Below are positions 33,783-43,000 of a DNA stretch of 64,000 bases, piece by piece. The notes under the pieces were generated by a model. It was not told the DNA's origin, ran no database searches, and was given only the letters and a program-made list of their open reading frames with translations. Source of the DNA: Arthonia radiata (Eukaryota > Ascomycota > Arthoniomycetes > Arthoniales > Arthoniaceae); assembly GCA_002989075.1 (NCBI GenBank), contig PSQN01000016.1, forward strand, positions 372,001-436,000, read 5' to 3'. Position 1 is the first letter of the stretch, and each line of letters begins with the position of its first letter. A program made the position numbers and the translations under genes.

Positions 33783-34979
33783 TTATTTCTCACTCAAAGC
33801 TCTCCCCACTCTCGCTTGAGCTGTCGTCCTCTTCCTCTGCTTCTGTGACAGCTTCACGGTAATCTCTACATCGCCAAGATTCAAAGGCCGCTCTTTAGCA
33901 GTCCGCTCTGCAACATACGCTTCTTCCCGCTCGTTACGGTGCTTCCTCACCAGCTCCGGCGGCAGACGCTGCTTTGGTCCATTTCCTGGCCAAGCTGCGG
34001 GCAGAGACTCCAGCGTCCCTCCCGTTGAGACGAGCTTCTGCTGCTCGGGCGTCATGAGTGCTGCTGCTAGCAAAGTGCACATCTCGAAGTGGGCGTCGTT
34101 TCCAGCGTTGTGTCGATAGCCTGTTTGCACGCCCAGCAAGGAAGCGCAGTCTTCCAGGCTCACGCGATGTGTCCGACCAGGCGAGTGCATCACCTCAGCG
34201 GCGAGACTCTGCGTATCGAACTCAGCGCCGCCGCGGACGAAAGGCCAGGTTATGCCGAGAGACATGATCCACTTGGCGTCGTGCGAATTGTCGAAAGCAC
34301 CTTGAATGAAGCGTAGCTCAGTTCTCTGATATTCCGGTAGGCGTCCAACAAAGTCGATGATATCGTCTGCAGGAGCCTCGGGCAACCGTACAGTATTGAC
34401 GTGGACATAGTCGTCGTCCGACGTTTGATCGTCTACGTGGGGTATAGCATTCGGTATGCTATCGCTGTCCAAGCTGAGTACCGAATATGCACTCTCCACC
34501 TCAGTCGTGGTTTCATCGGAACTACTCAAGTCACCAGACTCTCTGCGTCTGCTATCTGTGGTAGCTGTTTCTGTCAGAGTACGTGTGGCTCCAAGAGATC
34601 TCAGCCACTGTCGAATCACGGGCCCAATCTTGGCCTCAGGGACGTATTCGCTCACACCGAAGAGGAAGTTCTGCGCATTGCCAGCCACCCAGCGCTTGTT
34701 CTGTTTGCGCCAATGTTCGTCGATGCGGTAATGGATGGTCTTGATCTTCGACGTCCATCCACATCCACGGTCGACTGGCGGTACTCCTACAACATCTCCA
34801 AGACGAAGCGCTGCGAGTCCGATTTCGGTCACGATATTCGTCTGCCGCTCGTAGGCTTCGACATCGATAGTGAGAATCACTGTATTGGCGATCCATCTGT
34901 GAAGGGTATGCTCGGTGCAGCTCGCAACATATTTGAATAACTCCTCGAAGCGCTGAACGTTGAACCACCCACGGTCCAT
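33783..34979 (-). CDS. Gfd2/YDR514C-like protein, DEDDh nuclease-type fold
   Basis: One exon, 398 aa. The N-terminal part begins the RNase H-like exonuclease fold: VILTIDVEAYERQTNIVTEI with Asp39 and Glu41, then IHYRIDEHW and NFLFGVSEY. A Ser/Thr/Asp-rich insert of about 70 residues (130-200) follows. The second half has an EFDTQSLA strand and the third exonuclease motif HNAGNDAHFEM, with His290 and Asp295. The last ~60 residues are basic. This arrangement matches the fungal Gfd2/YDR514C group, linked in yeast to mRNA export genetics. Nuclease activity is inferred from the preserved Asp, Glu, His and Asp; it has not been shown here. Confidence 0.78.
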   Translation of the reverse strand: MDRGWFNVQRFEELFKYVASCTEHTLHRWIANTVILTIDVEAYERQTNIVTEIGLAALRLGDVVGVPPVDRGCGWTSKIKTIHYRIDEHWRKQNKRWVAGNAQNFLFGVSEYVPEAKIGPVIRQWLRSLGATRTLTETATTDSRRRESGDLSSSDETTTEVESAYSVLSLDSDSIPNAIPHVDDQTSDDDYVHVNTVRLPEAPADDIIDFVGRLPEYQRTELRFIQGAFDNSHDAKWIMSLGITWPFVRGGAEFDTQSLAAEVMHSPGRTHRVSLEDCASLLGVQTGYRHNAGNDAHFEMCTLLAAALMTPEQQKLVSTGGTLESLPAAWPGNGPKQRLPPELVRKHRNEREEAYVAERTAKERPLNLGDVEITVKLSQKQRKRTTAQARVGRALSEK

Positions 34980-35093
34980 GATGAACCGTCAAACTTTTGA
35001 GAAGGGTGCTGAAGGAATGTTCCACAGGAGTCAGAAAAGCGCGATAAATAGTATACGCTGCTCAAACGCATAGCGAACGCGCTCGTTTATACA

Positions 35094-35435
35094 ATGTCAA
35101 CGCCACACCCACCGCTGACGTGGCATGACTGGCGAACGAAGCGTCACTGTACGAACGCAACGGCGCGTTTGCTGCAAAGACGTCGTGCGCGGAAGCGGTA
35201 CGATTCTTCCAGACTCAAGCACGCCGAAGACAAGGAAAACTTATACCGTCTGGAGCTGATGGCGAGAACGGCTTGTGCAAATGCCAACGGTGTGCTTGAC
35301 GAAACCCGATTCGATGGACAAGCAATTGCTGAGTGCGATTTGGCAACCCTGCATTCATGTGCCATCTCGGCCTTCCAATCATCTCAAGCAACTCGTCGCG
35401 AGCAGGATACACTTAGCACTCAAGAAACGCAGTAA
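35094..35435 (+). CDS. Possible small basic protein, 113 aa
   Basis: Opens with ATG 114 bp from the divergent Gfd2-like start, so the two could share a promoter. The first half is Arg/Lys-rich (LLQRRRARKRYDSSRLKHA) and helix-like; the second half is Ala/Gln/Glu-rich. No family is recognised and the antisense frame is also open, so it could be a chance ORF. Confidence 0.3.
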   Translation: MSTPHPPLTWHDWRTKRHCTNATARLLQRRRARKRYDSSRLKHAEDKENLYRLELMARTACANANGVLDETRFDGQAIAECDLATLHSCAISAFQSSQATRREQDTLSTQETQ

Positions 35436-35940
35436 ATGCGGCCAGCTTGCCCCATGAGAAGCTATGTCATCCGGCATTTTGGCAACACATCTCAGCAGCG
35501 TCGGGTTGAGACGGGTCGTAGTCGTGGCAGCAGCGGCAGTCGTTCATCCACGTATTTAAAACGAGCGGATAAACACAGTACCCAGTCTCCGCCTCAACCT
35601 CATTCACGCCGCCAAACGCTCACTTCTCACCCCTGGCCGGGAACGTCTCGGACTCCTCTCCTTATCCAGATCGAGCACGTGGTGTAAATCTAGCGCTGGG
35701 CTGTGCGACCGAGTGGAGGGAAAGGCGACTGGCCGAAAGACGACTATACAAACCTTAATTATCCCTTGCGACTGGTCAGATCTTGCGAAGACTGAGTCAC
35801 TCTTGAAACGCCTGGGAACATTATGGATAGGACAGCATTGTTCTGTTCTGTAAATGCACTTGGGGCAACAAGCACGTGGTGTGCGACTAACTACGATGTT
35901 TCTTTGTTCCCTTCCCGGCCAGCCGGGCGAGACCACCCTC
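35436..35940. other. Intergenic, nothing recognised
   Basis: 505 bp with no conserved frame, repeat or RNA gene seen. Confidence 0.45.
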
Positions 35941-36423
35941 TTACTCGCCGGCATGCCAAATCTTCTCATGCCAGCCCACATACTTCGTCGTGGCTATGAA
36001 GCCGCAGCCCTTCGAGCAGAGCGTCACCTCGGACTCTAGTTCGCCACCCGGCTTTCTCACCTGGCGGCATGTTTTCTGGTGCTCGATCATGTCGGCAAGT
36101 ACCTCATCTCGAGAGAATCCCTTGCTCTCCTTCCTACATCTACAATTGAGACGCTGCCTCTTGTCCGCAAGGTCTCCCCGCCCGTTTCCTAAACACGAAT
36201 GGGTCGCGCGGTCATGGTGACGCTCCTCGCAGTCCCCGCACATGTGCTTGCCGTGAGTAGGGAATATGTGCTTTTCAAAGAAGTCCTTCCACGAGGAGAT
36301 TCCGTGCTTGTCATTGAATCCGTTGCCGCAACGCGTGCATCTGTATCACTTTCCGGCCGGGTCTGTAACCTCCTGTCCTTCATTCTCTCGGATTGCGGGG
36401 TCCGCGTGCTGACTTCGAGGCAT
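35941..36423 (-). pseudogene. Cys/His-rich zinc-finger-like ORF interrupted by an in-frame TGA
   Basis: From the ATG at 36423 (TTTACCATGCC context) to the stop at 35941 there is one frame of 160 codons with a single TGA at 36346-36348 (codon 26). After it the frame encodes repeated Cys/His pairs: YRCTRCGNGF, then CGDCEERHHDRATHSC, CRCRKESKG, HQKTC and CSKGCGF, ending WHEKIWHAGE. These look like zinc-binding modules of fungal C2H2-type proteins. The downstream frame runs 134 codons, far more than chance with such regular Cys spacing. No GT-AG intron of workable length spares the frame. It is a recent pseudogene, a read-through gene, or begins at a later Met. The TGA context (TGATAC) is not the classic read-through TGACTA. 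Confidence 0.55.
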
Positions 36424-37330
36424 GGTAAAAGATTGATAGTGGTAGGTTATAGACAGGCTACTAGGAGGTGTTCTGTGAAATGGTAACAGAAATTGGTGGT
36501 AGTGAAGAGGAAAAGCGTGAAGTTCAATGCGCAGTCTTTTCTAAGGCGCGAAAGGGACATCTGTCACACCAGACGCCGGCTCGTCGATTATACCCTTTTT
36601 GTCGGTTCTACGGAAACGCATACTTACTCTGCCCCACACAGGCACGTGAACAACAAGACCGAATGTTTCTGCTGAACGAATAGCAAGCCACGCTGCCCGA
36701 CGCCGTCTCCAACACACTTACACCGACCCTACCTCCAGCTTCTTGACACTCTAATTCTAGTAGTGACCCAAAGCCCTTTCGTCGTTCCGTTCGAGCACGT
36801 TACCCCAAATCAGCGTTGGACTGTAGTTGGAGGCAAAGGACTGGACGAAAGAAGGCACTATGGACGTGGATCCATCCCCTTCCGAGAAGCCAGATCCGAT
36901 ACAGCGATCGGCGGGAGGAGTACACAAGTGCGAGTTGATCCAGCGGCGTCAAACGGCCATTGAGAAGGGCAAAAGAAGAGCTAGGCTTCGGGCTGCGCAA
37001 TTTGCATATCATTGAGTACCAGTGAGTGTGCGAAAAGAAACGGCGAGGTAAGCGTTTGCTGATATCTTTCGACGCCAAATACTAGAGGAGCAACAGGCTC
37101 ACGATCACGTCTAACACCCGTTTGCTCCCTACCACGTCGTCATTGCCCGAATCCGTGTCCTCCCGTAAAGGCACATGTTCAAGTGCTGCTCCTATCCTCC
37201 ATGTCAAGCTGAAGGCGTAGTGTATAGCAACCCCACAACGGCAGCGTTTCAAATCCGCATCGGGCTCGCCGTCCACGAGAACTCATGATCTTTCACCCCG
37301 CGATCAAACCTCACTCTCCCAATCTGTCCA
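36424..37330. other. Intergenic with one weak small ORF
   Basis: Only the weak ORF at 36860-37015 is of note. A minus-strand frame at 37082-37276 has no supporting motif. Confidence 0.4.
36860..37015 (+). CDS. Possible 51-aa small ORF
   Basis: ACTATGG start context. The peptide MDVDPSPSEKPDPIQRS is followed by a basic helix-like stretch (QRRQTAIEKGKRRARLRAA). The composition looks protein-like, but the ORF is short and unrecognised. Confidence 0.22.
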   Translation: MDVDPSPSEKPDPIQRSAGGVHKCELIQRRQTAIEKGKRRARLRAAQFAYH

Positions 37331-37655
37331 CTAACCACTCTCAATCCCACCGATATCATGCCCGCCCTCGCGTTTCACCATGAAAAAACCGTCCTCATCT
37401 TGCTCCCCAACCTCAATCTCCCCCTCACTGTCCTTTGCAGCTTCCATCGCCCTCACCTCATCCTGTCCCCTCTTTCTCAAAACCGCCATCGCAACATCAA
37501 ACACATGCGGAGTATCTGCACAAAGCATGAGATGTATCTGAATCTACAATGGGCTTGTTTAAGCAACCCTGGATGATACGCGACACGGAGCAGTAGCGAA
37601 AGATGTACTCACTGCTCTCGCCGAGCAAAGTCGTTGGATGAAGCAGTGATGTCAT
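37331..37655 (-). CDS. Small 75-aa protein, two exons
   Basis: Exon 1 37613-37655 and exon 2 37331-37515, joined by a 97-bp intron (donor GTGAGT, acceptor TTGTGCAG). Total 228 nt in frame. The product reads MTSLLHPTTLLGES, then NTPHVFDVAMAVLRKRGQDE and an acidic helix, ending MVKREGGHDIGGIESG. It has no signal peptide or membrane segment; it looks like a short helical cytosolic or nuclear protein. The downstream neighbour's 437-aa gene starts 1.5 kb further up on the same strand. Function unknown. The strong splice sites and the continuous sense of the joined peptide support it. Confidence 0.5.
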
Positions 37656-37793
37656 GAGCCAACATTCTCTTCGGTCTTCATATGCAACAATCACGCTGGA
37701 AAGATTTTTACCACTGCTGCATGCTCTGCTAATCCGGCACTCATTAACCGCCAGCAGCCGATGCTGAGATGTCGCGGCTCTCCGTCACTGAAC

Positions 37794-39159
37794 TTACACC
37801 AGCCCTGCTTCCTTCAAGACGCGCCGCATCTCCCCTTCAGCCTTCTCCTTTGCCACCTTGACGCCTTGCAGCTGGTGTTGATTCTGGAATTCATCCATCG
37901 CCTGCTCTTCAACGGTGCGAAATGTGTCCAACGTGGCCAGGATCCCCACATCACGAAGCAGCACATATACTGTCCCTGGTTCTCCCCGGCCTTGATATGT
38001 GCGCACAATGAATGGAAGCGTCATTTCTGCGACCTCTTGCTTGTCCAGGTAGTTTTTCAGCAAGAACTGACACTCAAGGTCCGAAACCACCTGCGCTTCG
38101 ATGTCCCCGGAGACGCATGTCCATGGCGTTGTTGACGGCAGAGGATTGTCGACTCTGCTCCACGTGACCCGAACGTGATGGCGCAGATCGTTGATGACCA
38201 TATACATCTGTGTGCGCATATTGCGGAAGCCCGGGCACAACTTGATCATGACTAAGCCTTTCAGAATGCTCAAACGCTGTATGATGATCATCTGACCAGG
38301 CAGGGACGGCTCGGGTGGCTGTTCAAGTAACTTCTTGCAGGCTGCGGAGAGCTCTGCATAAGTCTGCGGATCTTCGCCCAAGGCGAATGGCAGCCCGTTC
38401 TCTTTGACAAATTGCAGCGCTGCAACCCAGTCGGCTTGCAAAGTCTCCCCAAAGCGGCGTCGAGCAGGTGTAAACTGCTTCTCCAGCGCCGCGATCATCG
38501 CGTCTGCCAGCGGAAACAGTCCGTATAGATGCATTCCCAATACGTGTTTGCGACTCAGTGCTGCGAGCTTGCTTGCCACCTTGTCGGAGTCGCCTAGGTC
38601 TGGAACGTTTGGAAGCTGCTCACCAATCTTTCCTTGACCCTGTCGCAAGCCATAGTCCGCGAGCGCGCCGTGGCAGCTGGCAAGAATGGCATGGCCCAGA
38701 AAGTCCTTAAGCTCGAACAACACGTTGAATACCACATCATTGAGCAGATCGTCAAGCGCGCTGGGGACCATGCTTTCTGGCATCGCGCGAAGAAGATCCC
38801 AGACGATGTCTTGCAGCTCTGCCGTGGTTGTAGGAGGCTCACGAGCGCAGAACGCCGGCCTTCGGAGTTCGGAGAAGGCTGTGAAGGGACCCTCTTTGTG
38901 CAGATTTCGGAAATGAGCAATGGTGTCTATTGCTTGATGATCCAGGTTCTGCACTGCCCTGAGAGAGTCGTACAAGGGACCGAGGAGGTTTTTGGTGTAA
39001 GACGCTGGCCGCGGCGTGGTGTCAATGCCCCAGCCGCATTTATTGAGCATGGTCACCGGCGAGACTTCTCGGGCTCCTTGTTTCCCTCCCGTATCAGAGC
39101 TGCGGAATATTAGAGCGCTGCACTACTCCGTGCGGTCTATCAACTACTTACGACATCAT
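37794..39159 (-). CDS. Unknown 437-aa protein with an 8-nt first coding exon
   Basis: Exon 2 37794-39099 is open, but its first ATG is at 39050. An 8-nt exon at 39152-39159 (ATGATGTC), donor GTAAGT, joins by a 52-bp intron to acceptor CCGCAG and adds MMSSDTGGKQGAREVSPVT in frame; the total is 1314 nt. The protein is mainly helical and soluble, with blocks IVWDLLRAMPESMVPSALDD, FELKDFLGHAILASCHGALA and MIIIQRLSILKGLVMIKLCP. No catalytic motif or membrane segment stands out, and I do not recognise the family. A purine-rich (CT-rich on the coding strand) promoter tract lies about 210-290 bp upstream. Confidence 0.7.
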
Positions 39160-39364
39160 TGTATCTTTACTTGGTAAGGGATCTTTTGAAGCGTCGTTTC
39201 GATCTTTCGTACTGCGACCGGCCGTGACGATAGCTTAGGCCGGTTTGAGCGTTGCTGTGCGTCAGTAATGCTTGCTGGCCGTTTTGTCGATGCAAGTGCT
39301 ACGGTGTGAGGATTCCGCGATGAGCGATAAGCTCGAATTTGTAAGACGTGTTCGGTGAGCTGGA

Positions 39365-39450
39365 TGAGAGAGAAAGAAGAGGTAGAACAAGAGAAGGAAG
39401 AAGCAAGATGGAGGAAGAAAAGGAGATTGAGATTGATAAGAGGGAAGGCT
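39365..39450 (-). promoter_or_regulatory. Long pyrimidine-rich promoter tract
   Basis: Nearly all purine on + for about 85 bp, thus CT-rich on the coding strand of the 437-aa gene. Such tracts mark core promoters in many filamentous fungi. The exact transcription start cannot be read. Confidence 0.5.
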
Positions 39451-39604
39451 TGGCGATATCACGTGTTACCGGAGATGATCACATGATGGTTGGTATCAGG
39501 GCAGAAGTGATCGCATAAGAGTCTATGGGAGTCGAGAAGAAGGCGTCAATTGAATGGTAATACGTCACCGAAAATATGTATTAGTCGTCATTGACCACAC
39601 CGTG

Positions 39605-40075
39605 CTTGGCGCGGACATAAGTGCGCGAACTGCAGGACGAGGACAGGAAAGCGCGGCCATGACCAAGCGAAGGCAGTCAACGACCACACCGTGCCGGACG
39701 CGGACATAAGTACACGACCTGCAGAGCGAGGACAGAGTGGTGTGTTGTGACCACATATACTCGGCGCGGACATAAGTGCGCGTTTTGCAGGACGAGGACA
39801 GATTTGCGTATTATAAGTACACCGTGCTGGACGCGGACACAAGTGCGCGAACTGCAGGGCGAGGACAGAGTAGTGCGTTACGACCGCGTCCTGGTCTGCG
39901 AGGACATAAGGGCACGTGCTGCAGGGCGAGGGCAGAGTGGTGGTTTATGACCACGCTATGCTCTGCGAGGACATAAGTGCGCGTTCTGCAGGACGAGGGC
40001 AGAGCGGTGTCTTATGACGATGCCCTGCTTAGCGCGGACAGAGTTGCGCGATCTGCAGAGCGAGGGTAGAGCTGG
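39605..40075. repeat. Minisatellite, ~66-bp unit, seven diverged copies
   Basis: The anchor GCGGACATAAGTGCGCG recurs, with changes, at about 39611, 39700, 39766, 39833, 39898, 39965 and 40034, a spacing of 89, 66, 67, 65, 67 and 69. Each unit continues with CTGCAGGGCGAGGACAGAG and a GTGNNTTATGACCAC-like tail. The copies are imperfect, so the array is not recent. Minus-strand frames through it give a repetitive peptide (CPRPA, LMSA) that I regard as a by-product. Confidence 0.9.
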
Positions 40076-43000
40076 CCAAAGCCAATGAGCGAGGGTAGAA
40101 TTGCATGCCCGATACCCAGCTGAGGTAGTAAGTATTTACCGAGGTTGACACGCGAGTCTTCGCCGCCGCACTCTCTGGGACAGCCTCAAAAATAGAAAGA
40201 GGGGATTTGTATGCTGCTCAAGGTTCGTCTCGGCGGCCTTTCGAGATGTCCGTTGTAAGAAGAACAGAACCGCAGGAGGACAGCGAGCGATGACGATGAT
40301 CGTCTTGAGCAATTCGATACGGAGGTATTGATTCTTGAGGCAAACATCTGTGTTAGTATTACTCATTGGGAGGATCTGTGCGTGATTTGACGAAGCTACC
40401 AGTGATCCGCTGAAGCCGTTTCCGGACAGATATTCGATTTATCTGCATCCTAGCTGCGTGACTCGCAGTGCTGTAGTGATTCTCACGTGTGCTTCTATTG
40501 TGTGTCTACTCGAACTAATACTAAGTGCGCCATTCGCTTGTGTTCAGATGCATGCTTCTGGGAGAAAGCAGCAGTGTGAGCCAAACTTCAGCCAGATGAG
40601 GGGAGCTGATGACGAAACCCTGAGATGATACGTCTCGCTGAGCCTTCTAGCAAAATCTAGAGGACATCAGTTAGACGAGTAGGGAGACGGAAATAAACAT
40701 TGGCATATACGACGCTGTGATGATGACCATCGGTGCCCACTGCGTCATTATGAAGCAGTTGCCAGCTGCGAAAGTATCCAACTCGCGTTTGTTGTTTATA
40801 GCGCCGGCAACATGCCAACAGCCCCTAATGTGGCCACACCGAGCCGTTTCATTTTGGAGCATCTCGCTCGTTTATTTGCATGAGAGCAGACTGTGCAAAC
40901 TCTTTTATACTCATGTCACGACTCACTAAACTAGGGTACGCATAGCAGACTAAGCATCACGCATGAAGTCTATGTCCGGTTTACCAGCAAGCAAAGTGTG
41001 GATATACAATGCTTTACACGCGCAAGTAGTTCACATTCTCTCGGGCAGCTTGCAAACCGAAGGGACGACATCGAACTTTCGCGTTCCAGGGGCTGTCAAT
41101 CATGTTGCGAAGTGTATATGCTCGTCGACGCCGCACATAGCTAGCAATAAAGATGAGATAAGGTGAAAGTGGCATGGTGCAAACGCGGTGATCATCGTCG
41201 CGGTCTGCCATCATCAACATCGCGCCACGACTTTGTATCAAGGTTGCAAGAGGTTCAAATTTGCCTTTCAAAGCGAGCATCGCAAGGTGCCCTGGTAATG
41301 TATTGCGCTGATTCTTCGTCATCGCTAAGCTTGCTGACGTCAGGAGTTGTCCCAGAATGAGCATCTATGCTGTGATTATCAGCCCTTCCTTTGCGCAGTG
41401 TAACGGTCTGAACTTGAACGTTGCGGATGAATTAGGTCTTGTTGCTGTACATAGATTCGTGCGCAGTAGGATCATGTTGATAGTTCGAACGGAGAAACGA
41501 ACATCCTACTCCTAGCGACCCGAGAGGTGCTTGCACCAAAACTCCGAATTACAAGCTCGCCATCGAGTCAATGTCATAAAGATTGGACATCGGCTTGCTG
41601 AGTCTGCCATTAGGCTCGATGATGTACAACATCACCGCACTGCTAGATAAGAAGGTGGTGCATAGTTATGCGGCATCAGCATCCCACTCCATCAAGATAA
41701 AACCGCGGCAGGTGTGTATAGTTCCATAGCCAGTTCAATTAAAAAGCTGCGGGCGAAGATGTGAGAACATTTTCCTAAATGAGGGCAGTGGGTCTCGCAA
41801 CGATCAACGCTCGAGAATGTGAACTTCTGCGTCGGAGCCGAGTGAGAGTGCTAGCGACGTATGGCGGTTGGTGATACTCAACACCACCGTCTCAGCGCGG
41901 TTGAGGTTATCCTGTATCCGCAAGGCTGCTATCGCTTGCGATGCAGAAACGGTATCAAACTATCAAAGGAGCTCCAGTCGATCCCCTCTGTACTCTACAT
42001 AGAATTGGAGACGCTGTAGCTTGACTTGCTGACTTGCAGAGGCAATCTGGTGTTAGGTTTGATGCTCATCATCCCAAGAGTGACATCCGCCGGAATAGTA
42101 GACTAGAACACACAGTGCAAGCCTGTCAGCACAAATCCGCCAGTAAGCCCGCTTTTGTTCATAAAGACTGAACGCGTCTCTTGCCGTATCGCTCCCTCTT
42201 TTAGTCTGCGTTCATACTCTACAGTAAACAGGCTAAAAGAAAGAAGTAGGGGGATCGTGGAGCTTCGACCTCTTTCCTCGATCTTTACACCTATCATGCA
42301 TGATGCATCTTTGGAAGCAACATCGAGTATTCACGGCTTCAGTTTCGCGCATTCACAGGTGATCGTTACCAAGTGACGTGCGGCGATGTTCGTCAGTACC
42401 TCGTGCGCAGCAGCACTACATTTCGTGCGATCTTTGCGTTTGCTAAGATCTCTCAAAGAAGTCTGCGACTCTGCGATGTACACATCTAGGACCCCTTGGC
42501 TCCATCTTAACGCGCACAAGCGAGGGTTGCTCGCTAGCTTTACAAACGAAGCATGTAATCTGACGAGATGATCTCTGAACATGCTCACGGCGCATGGCCC
42601 AGACCACAACTTTGCACGAATGCATCATGAGGACGCGGCGGGCGCAGCAGCACGCTTCGTCGATGTTTTTGTCGATCGCTCCGCCCTTGTATGACCTTGG
42701 ACAGTTCGAGTTCTACAAGCGCCACTGACTGTGGTCAGTCAAAGATGATAACCACACTGAAGGGGAGGGGACTATTGGCCAACTTCTCATATTGCGCTTG
42801 CGGTCAATCGGAGCTGCAAACGCTCTAAGAACGTGTGTCACGACCACGGATGCTGACAGTGCTGTTCACCACCGCTGTTGGTTTCTTTGCTGAGTCGCTT
42901 GATAGTTTAAAGGCAATAGCGAGATCAGACATTCACTCCGGTTAGAATGGAGGCGCTGCATCTCTGACCCCTCGCTTTGGTCCCATGTTTGGAGATCTGT

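Noticed and set aside
39588-39842. Minus frame through the minisatellite encoding CPRPA-type repeats
   Set aside because: Open only because the DNA repeats; no start or stop context of a gene.
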